Positions 22,906 to 33,853 of a DNA stretch of 64,000 nucleotides are shown in pieces; the stretch's first letter is position 1; every line of letters begins with the position of its first letter. Source of the DNA: Lasiosphaeris hirsuta (Eukaryota; Ascomycota; Sordariomycetes; Sordariales; Lasiosphaeriaceae); contig JAUKUA010000004.1 of NCBI GenBank assembly GCA_030549175.1, forward strand, positions 3,906,001-3,970,000, written 5' to 3'. A model generated the notes under the pieces. It was not told the origin of the DNA, searched no databases, and saw only the letters and a program-made list of their open reading frames with translations. The translations under genes were made by a program, and so were the position numbers.

Positions 22906-23496
22906 ATGGCGCAACCACAAGCACCTGCCCCTAACTGGGATGACTGCTTTGTCCCCGATCCCAGGTACACCTTTCTGTATGCCAAGAAACAGATTGGATG
23001 TGTCATTTGCAAGGAGCATGTACTGAGATTGCGGCCAGAAATGGAAACTTTGGATGAATGTCGTGACTCTATTCCGGCACTCCTGCCATGCGGCCACGTT
23101 TTTGGCAGAGCCTGCCTTGAAGAGTGGCTGTCGCAAGGCAACCTCTCATGCCCAGCATGTCGAATTGCTCTAGTGTACCCCATATGCCGTCACGCCATCC
23201 GGCCCCGAAACCTCTATGAGGATACTATATTCACGGTTCCTAAGACAATCCCTCGGGGGGGTGTGATTGACATCTCTTGCGAGATCTGCCTTGAGGGGAC
23301 TAACCACCATGTCGCGAGACAGCTGTGGGATAGTCTCACTCAGGTACTTACCCAAGCGGAGTATAGGCTGTCGAGGTGTAATCCTAATGACGGCGTAGAA
23401 ACAGTGGAGGCCTGTAAGCGTCATGTTGATGACACGAGGAAGCTGATGGATCAGGTGGTTGAACGTACTATGAGCCCTCAGACCTATCAGTGGTAA
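22906..23496 (+). CDS. RING-finger protein, probable E3 ubiquitin ligase
   Basis: A single exon of 196 residues from the ATG at 22906 (MAQPQAPAPNWDDCF). The RING-H2-like motif is at about 33-84: CVICKEH, then LPCGHVFGRACLEEWLSQGN, then CPACR, with the CGHxF...C...W...CPxC spacing of ubiquitin-ligase RINGs. A second Cys pair (ISCEICLEG, about 125) and His residues lie downstream but do not form a clear second domain. No transmembrane segment is seen. RING proteins of this type recruit E2 enzymes; the substrate is unknown. An upstream in-frame ATG at 22639 would add 89 residues and is less likely. Confidence 0.75.
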   Translation: MAQPQAPAPNWDDCFVPDPRYTFLYAKKQIGCVICKEHVLRLRPEMETLDECRDSIPALLPCGHVFGRACLEEWLSQGNLSCPACRIALVYPICRHAIRPRNLYEDTIFTVPKTIPRGGVIDISCEICLEGTNHHVARQLWDSLTQVLTQAEYRLSRCNPNDGVETVEACKRHVDDTRKLMDQVVERTMSPQTYQW

Positions 23497-24216
23497 GCTC
23501 AGGAGCCTCACCCCCGACAACTTCCTAGGGATAACATAAGTAACATGGTAGGTAAGGTGCATGGCGCCTGGATAAATTTTGGCCATGCCCTAAGTTTGAA
23601 AATAAACTAAAAAAAAAAAAGAGTTGAAAAATAAGTATCGATAAAATTGGTCGGTGAAGTGAGATTGAACCGTTTACTTGTGCTGGCCGTCTATGCATAT
23701 AAATCTATTGACTTTCCTTATATATTGAAGCGAAACGACCCTCAATCACTCGCTTTCTATCCATCGCGAGGGTGCGGCATAGGTGTAGGGGACCCAAACC
23801 CGAGGCTTCTCTGCACTGGCCAGGAACGAATCGCATGCAAATCACGCGGTTGTAAAATGTAAATTCCAGTGGGAAGAAATTCGCGGTGACTGCCTTCCAA
23901 ATACGGGGATATGAATTGAGATAGGTAGGTAATCTACCTATGCTTGCTCTCGCAAGCCAGGTCCCGCATTTGGCCACTTACAACATGACTCATGCGATGA
24001 GCCGCCACAACCAAAACAACAGGTTATTTAGTCAACCGTTCTTTCTTCAAATGCCCTGCTTCTAAGCCTCCCACATGCAGGCCTATTGTGACCATGCTCG
24101 TACAAACGTTTCCTTTGTCTAGTTCTACAAACAACTGATGTTTGAACGCTCATTGAGCGCACTTTAAATTTTAACCCTTCCAAATAGCCACAGACAACAC
24201 ATTCACAATATCCAAA
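23497..24216. other. AT-rich gene-free stretch
   Basis: About 0.7 kb without a supported gene, AT-rich, with an A11 run near 23609. It holds the RING 3' flank and possibly the promoter of the weak orphan frame that follows. Confidence 0.45.
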
Positions 24217-24768
24217 ATGATTAAAGAGAATATCGTCGTCCCCAGGACAGATGTCAAAGACAGAAAGCTTTGTCGCCTCTTCAACGCCACCATCGTCTCC
24301 AAACACTGGATCCGAGCAATCATACGGCAGCATGAGCGAGACGAAAAGAACAGCCTTTACAACAACAAAGATGAAGAAGCAATCCTCATACCCCATCCTT
24401 CCAAGCATATCACCAAGAAATCACACCAGGTGCTCCGCCAGCTACGGGGTATGGCAATCCGCGCAAACTCGCTCAAGACCAAGGAGCATAAGCTTGGGGA
24501 GAACCATAACAGCCTTCTCATCGAGCAGGCCGACCACTTGGTGCAGACTATCTCCGGGCTTGTGATAGGGCTGAAAATATTTCTGGAGAGCGAAACCTCA
24601 GTTAATGCTGAAAATAATGTTGTGAGTGGGTTGAAGAGTTGGAAACTAGAGGAGCACCGGGACTTAGTTGATCATGCACAAGCATGCAACGTTCAATGGC
24701 CAATCGGAAAAATCAGAACATATTCCTGGACGCAAAGAGGGAGGATCAATAGCGGAGGATCGAGATAA
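24217..24768 (+). CDS. Hypothetical protein, orphan (weak)
   Basis: A single uninterrupted frame of 183 residues starting MIKENIVVPRTDVKDRKL. The ATG is preceded by a fungal-leader-like stretch (CACAATATCCAAAATG). The product is basic and Lys/His/Asn-rich with a predicted helical middle (about 95-125, LLIEQADHLVQTISGLVIGL). I recognise no domain. Composition is less GC-biased at third positions than neighbouring genes, so this is either a young lineage-specific gene or a chance frame. Confidence 0.35.
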   Translation: MIKENIVVPRTDVKDRKLCRLFNATIVSKHWIRAIIRQHERDEKNSLYNNKDEEAILIPHPSKHITKKSHQVLRQLRGMAIRANSLKTKEHKLGENHNSLLIEQADHLVQTISGLVIGLKIFLESETSVNAENNVVSGLKSWKLEEHRDLVDHAQACNVQWPIGKIRTYSWTQRGRINSGGSR

Positions 24769-25577
24769 AAGGAGAAGGTATCAAATGAAGAAATGGAGGA
24801 AATGGTGTTGAAAGTCAGGGCAGTGGGGGTACCATTGACTCGGTGTGCGCAACTCGCTGCGCCGAGGAATGTCTGACGAAAAATGAAGTCAACAATGCAA
24901 ACAGGAACCAACTGGTTTCTGATAGCAGTTACAACAGCTGCGCTAGCGATTAGCATGATCAAGAAGCGTAGCAAAATAAGCATAACGAAAAAAAAAAAAC
25001 AATGCCCGCGTTCCTAGAATAGGTATGTTCGTGGAGGATCATGATGGGCGATCACGATGGGCAAACGGAAAGGGGTTTGTTTGTACTTGTCTTGCATCCT
25101 CTTGCACCGGAAAAAGCGAACCCGAATCTTCATATCAGATCCATGATGAGTTTGAGCACCGCCTCCGTCTCTGAGTCCCAACTCACCCTCAACTGCCGGA
25201 GATATTTGCGAGCTGTTTTGAGTTTGAGCTTGCCTTCAGATGTAATTTTGGTTCCCAGACTGACTACCTTATTTGCTAGAGGTGTGACGTGTGGTAGAAC
25301 TGCGGGACCAAGAGATCTAGATACATAGTCGCGATCCGATTAGATAAGATAAGGATAAGCTCGAAGGGGTGGGGCAAGTTTCTCGGACCGCATCTGAGCT
25401 GCCCCTCGCTGGAACTTCACAACGGTCCAAGAGCTCCATCTATCCCTTATCATAAACCCAGCAAAACAAGCACGCGACAAACAAAGATACCCAAAACGCC
25501 GAGCTCACAACTGCTTTTCCACGTGCTGCATATAAGTTTCTCCTTAGAGCCCGGCCTCACCGTCAATATCTCCAACC
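24769..25577. other. Promoter region before the TAP42-family gene
   Basis: No gene is recognised. Near the downstream start there is a CACGTG core at 25520-25525 and a TATAAG at 25531-25536, about 45 bases before the ATG, both plausible promoter elements. Confidence 0.45.
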
Positions 25578-26704
25578 ATGGACGATGAGCCCCGCTCCCT
25601 GAAGTCGCTCTTCGCCTCGGCTGAGGAGCAGCGCGTGGCGCTAGAATCCTCGCGCGACCCCACCTCGGCCGCCCACCTCGAAGCCATCACCACAGCCGTC
25701 GACGGCTACCAAGAGTGCCTGCGCCTAATCTCGGCCCTGGCCCTCTTCAGCCCCAACGAGAGCCTCGACGACATCTCCACCTCGGACCTGCCCTACTTCC
25801 TCACCCACTACCACCTCGCCGAGCTCACACAACGGCTGCCCTCCACCACACCGCGCGACCGCCAACGGCTGCTGTCCGCAGCTCGCGACGCCTACGAGCG
25901 CTGCCTGCACCAGCTCGACAGCTACGGCCTGCTCTCCCCTCCCTACAAGAAGCTGCTCGACCGCTACACCAACAGCCCGACCACCTTCACCGTCACCGCG
26001 ACCTCGGACCCTGGCGCCCGCCGCGACGCCAAGATCAACAACTTCCGCGCCGAGAAGGAGCTGCGCACCAAGCTCGAGTTCCTCCGCCGCCGCCCCGAGT
26101 ACGCCGACACCGACGGCACCGGCGTCGGCACCGGCGACGACGAGGCCGTGCGCGCCGTCCACCTCGCCCACCTCGACTTCAGCACCCACATGACCTTCCA
26201 GGCGCTCGAGTCGCTCGTGCGCGAGTGGGACGTGCTGGCGCAGGCGCCCGAGCCGCTCCTGCCGCAGGGCGTGGCGGGTGCGGGCGCCGCGCTGGGGGGG
26301 CCGAGGAGGACGCGCGGCGGCGCAGGGACGGCGGCGAGGATGGTTTTAGCGACCGGCTGGATCAGCCGTTGCGGAGGCTGCAGAACGCCATGGGCGGCCC
26401 GCTGCTCACCAAGCAGGGCAAGCCGCTGCAGCCGTTTACGCTGCTGGGGAATCGCCAGGAGCTGGCTGCCGGCGTGTTCCGTCCGGGGCACAACTTACCG
26501 ACCATGACTATTGACGAGTACTTAGACGAGGAGAGGCGGCGGGGTGGTATTATCGAGGATGGGGGCGAGGCGAGTGGGGTCCGGCCGGAGCCGGATGAGG
26601 ATAATTATGAAAAGACGGACGCTGAGACGTACAAGGCGAGGGAGTGGGATGAGTATGTCGAGGCGAACCCAAAGGGGAGCGGGAATACGTTAAATAGAGG
26701 TTGA
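25578..26704 (+). CDS. TAP42/alpha4-family PP2A regulatory protein, frame broken at a G7 run
   Basis: The 5' part (frame from ATG 25578, MDDEPRSLKSLFASAEEQR) encodes the helical TPR-like TAP42 domain (about 1-230). It includes DLPYFLTHYHLAELTQRLP, RDAKINNFRAEKELRTKLEF and LESLVREWDVLAQAPEPL. The conserved C-terminal part lies in another frame (DGFSDRLDQPLRRLQ, GNRQELAAGVFRPGHNLPTM, TIDEYLDEERRRGGIIEDGG) and ends at 26704. The switch falls at a G7 run (26294-26300). No intron with plausible boundaries spans it, so a one-base indel, real or from assembly, is the simplest reading. TAP42 binds PP2A-like catalytic subunits under TOR control. A PPG1-type catalytic subunit lies at 60393. Family is confident; intactness is doubtful. 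Confidence 0.85.
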
Positions 26705-27194
26705 GCGAGGAGTTGTTGGGGGCCAAAATGTATGAATACACAAAACAAAAACATTGAGTTGCTTGGCTATCTAGATGGAGGTAGCCCGGGAGCCACATCC
26801 ACTCACATCTCAATAGAAGTGGTATGTACAAGGGGCAGTCACGTTTGGTCCCGGCTTGCTTAGTTGTGTTACACGACCAAAGCCCTCACGGGTTAATTGT
26901 ATAGGAGGATATGCTCGCAAGCAGCCCGGCTTTGGGTCATAGTACTCATGGTTAGATATGAGACCCGCGCTAAGTAAATCCACTACCTAGGTAGATATCC
27001 CTCGCTCTCTGCCAAAGGAACTAGGTCAGCTCATCATCTCTCGTTCGGATCTATCCCTTTTATCGCGACTCTGCCACGAAGAATCCCAATCTCGCATCCC
27101 CAGAGCTTCAAAATATCCACAGATCCCAAAGGACGCCACCAGGACCTAAGCGCGCTCAAACACAAAACAATCAACAGCAGGAGCACAGCACGCA
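26705..27194. other. Convergent 3' flanks
   Basis: About 490 bases between two convergent genes, probably both 3' UTRs. No further gene is seen. Confidence 0.5.
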
Positions 27195-29970
27195 CTAGAC
27201 TAGATCAAACTCGGACCCATCGACCGTCGAGGTTCCATCATCAAAGTCGTCCAGATCCATATCACTCTCCGCCCCTACCAGTCCGAACCCATCCAGCTCC
27301 TCACCGCCGCCATCCCGGTTCTCCATGCTCGATGCCCCGGCGTTGGATGCGACTACGCTCTGTGCCATGTCGTAACCCTCCTCGTCGTCCGACTGCCCAA
27401 GCATACCACCCGTGCCGTCCTCGCTCGGGCTCTCGACGTAAGCCGCTAGCGCGCGCCCCATGGCCTGGTGGGCGGCAGGTTGTGCGAACATAGCGTCGGT
27501 GTACTCATCATCGGCGTCCGAGAACTGCTCCGAGAGCACCGTCGATCCGCCCATGGCCACGACGCGGCCGCGGGCGGGGGCGCCGCCCGTGGTAGCGACG
27601 CTCTGCTCGGCGTCCATGCTGCGCGCGACGGTGCCGCTGTCACTGTAGATGTTGAGGTTGGTGAGGCCGAGGTCCGAGGGCGCGACGGTCGAGGGGGCTT
27701 GGTCCGTCATGGTGGCCGTGTCGGTACCCGTACCGACCGTGTGACCAGTGTGGTAGGCGGGACCCGGCTCTGAAGGGCCCATGTCAGTCGGCGGGATAGT
27801 ATCCTGGAAGACGCCGCCTGAGCCGTCGTCGAGGCCGCCAGCCCACATAGGCAGGAAGTCGAGCTCGCGCTCGTTGAGGCTGAGGAGCATGTGGTCCGAG
27901 AGGAAGAAGGGTACGCTGTTATCGACCCCACGGTTGAGTACCAAGTTGCATAGATTCTCGACGGAATACCACATTTGCTCCGTGAATTCCTTGACAGAGA
28001 AGTTGGCGGTGGCCTCGTAGTTGATATCGTTGCCCCATCTCTCGGTGATAGCTTGGCCGAGGTTAATTTCGTGCGCCTGGGTTTCTTGTTGCAAAAGGGC
28101 GTTGAACTCGGCGATCAGTCGCCATAGCTGCTTTCCCTGAAATGTAGATCCCGCCAGGTCGCTTCTCCCGTTTGCGAATTGCTTGAGCTTCTCCCAGAAG
28201 AACGGGGTGAGAGCCCTCTGCCAGTCATTGAGCCGGTGGTTGTATATCCATGACAAGCTGGTTCGTGCTCTGTCCGGAATATAGTGCATTCGCTGTGCCT
28301 CGATCAACTTAGCGTTGTAGCCCTCAGGGTAGCCCCAGTCAAAAGCCTCTGCCACTTTTCTATGGAATACAGCCACTAGCCCGCGAACCACCTTTTCATG
28401 TGCCCTCTGGAGCTCACTCTGCTGGGCTCCGTCTTTGATGCTGTCAATGATTGGGCCAAGGTGCTGCAGCTTGTTCCACTCGGGGATATGGATGCTGAGG
28501 AGACTGAAGACACTCTCCGATTTGAGCATATCGACGTATCCAGTCATACGCTCAGAGAATACGCGACTAGCGTATTCGATCGGGTCTGACGGGAAGTCGC
28601 CGTAGTCGTCTCGCTTTCGTTGAGCCCAAGTGAGCGGAGGTCGACCAGGGGAGGCATCGAGAGCGGCGTCGTCGATTGCGACTTCGTTCACGAGAATCTT
28701 GAACGCAGCAATAAGTACGCTCGGTATCTTGAGAGAGTAGGCAAGTTGAAAGGCCCGCTCCGGGCAGATCTCGATGAACTTCGTGTTGGGGGGTGTGATG
28801 AGCCACTGGGTGACATGGTCGACAACGACCCGCGGGACCTCGAGATGAATGGCCACCTGAGCGACCGTCCACAAACGAGGGGCCGAGTTGAGGAGTAGAT
28901 CATGGCCTTCGATAGCCCGAAGAATCCGCATGATGGCGACCCGATGCCGTATAGGGCAGTAGTCCTCAATCCGCCGGAATGCCGGAATATGCGTTTGCCC
29001 GTCATTGTAGATGTCCTCGTCAACAATTCCGGGGACGCCTGTTTTAACTTGCCACTCGGCTAGGTCTACTCGGCCTGCAGGGTAACTGTTAGCCTATACT
29101 GCCCATGTGAAAATCGAGCGATAGGTTCCGGCGCTGCCAGGAGGCCTTTGCAATGGCACGGGGATGCCTCTACCAGTTGAAGCTGATCGCTTTCCGACTT
29201 CCGGAACATGATTCAAGATCAAGGCCAAGGAGCGGGCAGAGCGGAGAAGGAGGTCTTCCTGATATATCCACTCCCTTTTTTGACATGGATGTGTGTTCCC
29301 GGTGATTGGGAACCAGTGTTTCGACGACAGACCTTCTCCCACCAAATGTAACACAGTGAAGAGGGGGAGGAGACATACATGATTCACTCTTGCACACATC
29401 GTCATGGCCAAGCACCATTGTGGCCCCTACTGCCATATCACCAAGGGGGCGCTTGTCATATATCGACGGGAGGGGACCGGATTCGACGATTGAGTCGGGC
29501 AGGTATTGTCCCGCCAGAAACCAGATCTTCACCATCCTCGGCAACCAAAGAGCAGCTGTGAGATCAGCCAGCTCTGCTCCCTCCGCGGGCGGCGTAAAGT
29601 CGAGAACATATTCGATACCAGGAGGGAGAGTTGTAAAGTTGTTTCGGCGGCGGGTACGGGCTTGACGCTTCGGGTCGAACATTTCTGCTATCTTGGTAGA
29701 GCCAAGAGCTATGAGTTTGTCGTAACTCATGCGGATCGACATGGCCTCCCACCGCTTGCCGCTACAAGACTGGCCTCTCTCAAAGTCCCCAGGGAACTTG
29801 ATAAGAGCCAGGACATTGCCGCTACCGTTGTCTGTCTCAAAGAGTCCCGGGATCTCAGTCAGGTGGTTATCGGCGGCGTTGACGGTAGCGCTGTCTGTTT
29901 CCAGGTTGTTCGTGTTCCATCGAAAGAAACCCAAGTCGCCCCCAGTGTTGACTCCGGCTCCGGAGCTCAT
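27195..29970 (-). CDS. Conserved-looking fungal protein of unknown function, 823 residues
   Basis: Exons are 29379-29970 and 27195-29074, joined by a 304-nt intron (GTATGT...CCTGCAG, GGCTAAC branch), giving 823 residues from the ATG at 29970. The first 200 residues are globular and mixed. After the splice comes an ordered, helix-rich region (about 200-570) with VDLAEWQVKTGVPGIVDEDI, IEDYCPIRHRVAIMRILRAI and NTKFIEICPERAFQLAYSLK. The C-terminal 250 residues are acidic, Ser/Gly/Thr-rich and disordered, ending DDFDDGTSTVDGSEFDLV. I recognise no catalytic motif, zinc site, signal peptide or membrane segment. The acidic tail could serve in protein interaction or transcription, but this is speculation. 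The intron is the longest called in the window. Confidence 0.8.
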
Positions 29971-32900
29971 TTTGACTGTAGATTCCTGAGCCTTGTCTTG
30001 TGTTGATTCAAGATCGAGCGGTCATGAGTGCGTGGAGGGAGGATTGGGTTGATGTTGATAGGAAGATGTGATGATCGAATATCCTTGCGAGGCAGAGAGG
30101 CAACAAATATTGGGGGGGGGGGATCGATCAAACCACCGGGTGAGGGATGGGTCTGGGAAACAGTTGTTCGAGGCCAATAAAGCGGGCCGAATGGAAAATC
30201 TCCGATTTACAGGAACTCCCAGCTATTATTCATCACAATAAAGCGCTCTCGCCGAGAATTGGGACAGAGAGAGCACTGGCCGCCGTGGCTGCTGCCTAGG
30301 ACCGTGTTGACGAGTCGGAATGTAAACGAGCAGAACTAACTGACAGTGCCAACCAACACACCAGTCTGGCTCTGCCTGATGTGAACAATGAATGATTAGG
30401 GGTCGTGGCTGATGATTTGAGCGGTCTCGAGCAAGAGTAACAATATGTTTTGGTGAAGATGGATTTCAGTCAAAGAGAGGAAGGTTCATGGGAGGTCGGC
30501 TCAGCCTTGCTACCGCAGGACGAGTATAAAGCGGCATGCGGGGCATCAATCGGTTGGATGACAGATGCCGACAATGCCTCAACTGATGTATGCGCCTGGT
30601 GGCTCGAGGGGTCCATATGCCCATACATATTTGACATATGTACATACATACCTCATACTGCGGGTCTTTCGCTGACGAGGTAAGAAGCCCAGACAGGAGG
30701 AGTCATTGGCCTCTGCCACTTTGCAATTCACCCGGTTTATTATTCGATGTGTGGAATGGCACCGTTACTTTGGTGGGCCAAGGCCATCAGCTCGAGGCAA
30801 TGGAAGCACCTTCCCTAGGAAATAGGCAACAGCACTACCTGATGGAAAAGTAGAAGCTGCCCGGTCAGCAGTCCGGAGCGGGTGCGGGTGCGGGGATCGG
30901 TTGGCTGTCGTTGTCCTGCCTTACCTCCATACCCCGCCGGGCTCTGTGCCTCTGGGGAAAGTTGAGCTTAGGTAGGTGCCTTATGGGCTAATCCACCTAG
31001 GCTTGCACACGCGCCCCTTCCCGTGTTTGCTTCGTGGGTCAGGGCTTGGCTAGAAAGTTGTAGGGGTAGCTATGAGCTCCTACCCCACATCATCGGTGGC
31101 CGCACCAACTGCATCAAAGTGTCAGGCACAACCAACTGTCTTTGCTGATTGTTGTCATCCCGCCATCATGCCGTATTGCATCCCCTCTCTACACAAACGT
31201 GCGAGACAATAACCTCAAACGTCTAGACGGACCAGCCAGCAGACACCCCCCAGTTCTACATGCAGTGGCCCAGGCCACATCTGCAACAACATCAAAGGGA
31301 GGGAGACAAGTGAATCCTTGAAGAACACAAAAAAGAGACAATCCCCTTTGTATATGACCGTTTCAAATCCGGCAGCAATCCAGCCTCCTCTTCAGTAATC
31401 GAATTGCTAAGCTGGCAATATTACTGTTGGCCTCCGCAACGCCAACCCTAGGCCCTGTCTTTCCCAAGGTTAGGTACCTAGACAGGATATCCAGCGCAGC
31501 CAGATCTCAAGATGCCTAGTCTTGGAGTGGTGAACGGGGAGGAGTCGCTCGATAAAAAACTAAATCCCGGGCTCCGTCTCCTCACAGTTAGCGGTCGTGA
31601 CCGGCGTCTTGGTGAAATATCATGGGGTACACAGCGGGGAAACATCTCCTCGTTTTGGATTCTCACAAGCGCTGAATTGATCTGAGGTCGAGCGTATGCC
31701 CCGACGGGGAGCCATCAACCGCCCCGTAACGCCGCTCGTCCTCGCCGCGGACCTCGCCCGCCACTCAGCGGTAGTAGAGGGTCGATCGGTAATCCCCGAA
31801 GTCTAGAATGTGCAGAAAATCCTGCGCCGAGAATGGAGATTCTAAGTCGCCATCCGGGCACAAGAAGGGCGGGAAGAAGTGGAGGCCTGCATCATTCCAC
31901 CGTCATTCCACCTAGAAATCTGGAATTCGCACCTGGGAAGCTGAGGCAGGCGGGCGTCATATCAGAGGCTATGACTTTTATGGCTACTAGAAACTTTGGT
32001 TTGGTCCTGTTTCCGACAAATATACATAAATGGTCTTGTCCCTTGATCTCTTGCTTGCTACACTACGTCCGCTTGAGATTGTGGCTTTCAGTCAGCTCTG
32101 CACAGGTCGCCCTAGTGACTGCAATTGGTTGTCGTGGCGTCCTAGAATCGGACAGTACTGGTTATGTTGCTTGTAGTCCATGATTAGCACGAGAGTTGAT
32201 GAGTACCTCGAGGTGCTGATCGTTGACTGCTGCATCCCAAGCTTCTTGCGGATGAAGCAATATATGAGTCAGCATTGGTGATTATGGCCATTGCTAAGGA
32301 GTCTGCCTGCTAGGCGTTGCCTTACTTGAGATCACGGCGAGCAAAGTGATGGAGGGAAAGAGGAGTATAGACGCCGCTAATTCCGGCTGGACGAGTCGAC
32401 GGCTTCACAACAAGAGAGCGAGCCGTACCATTTTGGCTGTGGGCCAAGTGGGTCACTTGAACGAGATAATTGACACAGCAAGGAGGCGTCTAAAAAGAGG
32501 CTAGGGCGTGTCAACGTTCACACTAAGATACCAGGTACCTAGACTGGGCTTCTCGCAGTGCCTGTTGCCCCGCATTATCAAGACCACATGGACTGCATTA
32601 GCAGCGTCTTCTCGGTCCACCTTGTAATTCCTAGTCGAGATACACAGGAGCCAGCACATGAAGCTAGGTATGACCTGCTCTTCCAGCTCTTTAATCGTGG
32701 CCTCCCTCACTCTTTTGTGCTAACTGGAACCCACTTGCTCCCAATTCATATCCCTTGCTGTAATTCATCCCATCTCTTCATCCTCCGAACGGAGACGTTT
32801 AATCCTAAATTCATCACACAGTCCACCTCGCCACTCTCACCGCCCTTGATTCTCCATTTACACCGTAGAGCCGAACATCCCGCTACAACTCACCGTCATC
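29971..32900. other. Gene-free stretch of 2.9 kb
   Basis: No supportable gene. It contains a G11 run at 30112-30122 and several GGTAGGT/CCTACC-like short motifs. Small open frames (for example 30450-30683, 31833-32183) show no domain or splice support. The right end is the promoter of the small membrane-protein gene. Confidence 0.45.
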
Positions 32901-33239
32901 ATGGACCCCCTCCGCAATTCGCCCACCACCCGTTCCCTGGGAACGTCATCCTCATCCACGGCCCGCCCCCGACCCCTTTCGTAAGTCCCACCTCCTTCTC
33001 GCCACCTACATATAAACCAAACCTCCCAACCACCATCCCCGATGAACAAGAACCCCATCTCACCACCTCACTTCGCCAGCCGCCGCCCCGGCCTCGCCCT
33101 CGCAGGCCTTTGCGTCATCGGTGCCGGCGTCGGCTTCAACATTGTGGCGGCCAAGATGCGCGAGAACGAGTTGGCGCAGAAGAAATCGGAAGCTAGCAAC
33201 TTCTACGTCAGCGTCGACCGCAGCGGTGGCGGCATCTAG
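32901..33239 (+). CDS. Small single-pass membrane protein, unknown function
   Basis: The preferred model has exons 32901-32980 and 33080-33239 with a 99-nt intron (GTAAGT...TTCGCCAG), giving 79 residues from MDPLRNSPTTRSLGTSS. The N-terminus is Ser/Thr/Arg-rich and lacks acidic residues apart from Asp2, like a mitochondrial signal. One helix follows (RRPGLALAGLCVIGAGVGF, about 29-47), then a charged tail (AKMRENELAQKKSEASNFY). An alternative is a single-exon 65-residue protein starting at 33042 (MNKNPISPPHFASRRPG), sharing the same helix and tail. I do not recognise the family. The helix and tail look protein-coding; the N-terminal model is uncertain. Confidence 0.6.
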
Positions 33240-33853
33240 GCCGGCGAGTCTTGATTAGACAGGGGGATTGAAAACCAAAGGAGAGAAAGGACTTGAACAC
33301 CCAAAAACAACAATATAAAAGTACACAGAGGTAGACGGGCTTCACCTCCGCGACCTGACGAGTTCGCCCGATGATGACCGGCTCAGGAGTCGGCTGTGGC
33401 GTGGGCCGAGGCTAATGATAGTGATACTAAGGCCGGAGTTGAGCTAGTTGGCTACAAGCATACCTTAGATGAGATTTATGGGGACTTGAGATCCTTTGGC
33501 GCGGGTTATGGAGTTTTAGGCGAGTTCTCTGGCGAAGTGCTATTCAAGAGACTTTCTACATATAGTATATGCCGGTTTGATCCGAAAAATCACACATGCA
33601 GACTAAATATTGCATCGGCCGGACGATTACTCAAATTATCCCTCCTGACAGAAAAGTCGACTTCCCATCCCGGATGGTACTATGCCACACACCATGGTAT
33701 AAAAACACAGCGAATACAAAAATCGAAGACAAAAACGTTATGCCAAGTGACTATGCCGTGCCATGCCATTCAATGTTGAACGCCACCCCAAATGCAAGAA
33801 ATGCAAATGATGCCGATCCCCCGCGAACGCCATGCGGATGATAGGTAGCTTCC
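33240..33853. other. Convergent 3' flanks
   Basis: About 610 bases between the small membrane-protein gene and the TRP channel gene. Probably two 3' UTRs; no gene recognised. Confidence 0.45.

Noticed and set aside
26150..26330. Short intron to explain the TAP42 frame change
   Set aside because: The only GT...AG pairs near the switch are about 35 nt apart or lack branch sites, and they would delete conserved sequence.
29075..29378. Extra exon inside the 304-nt intron of the 823-residue protein
   Set aside because: An open frame crosses it, but joining it gives no better continuity, and the GTATGT donor and GCTAAC...CTGCAG acceptor already join in frame.
31696..31806. 36-codon GC-rich ATG frame
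   Set aside because: Too short and unsupported; no homologous motif or promoter context.
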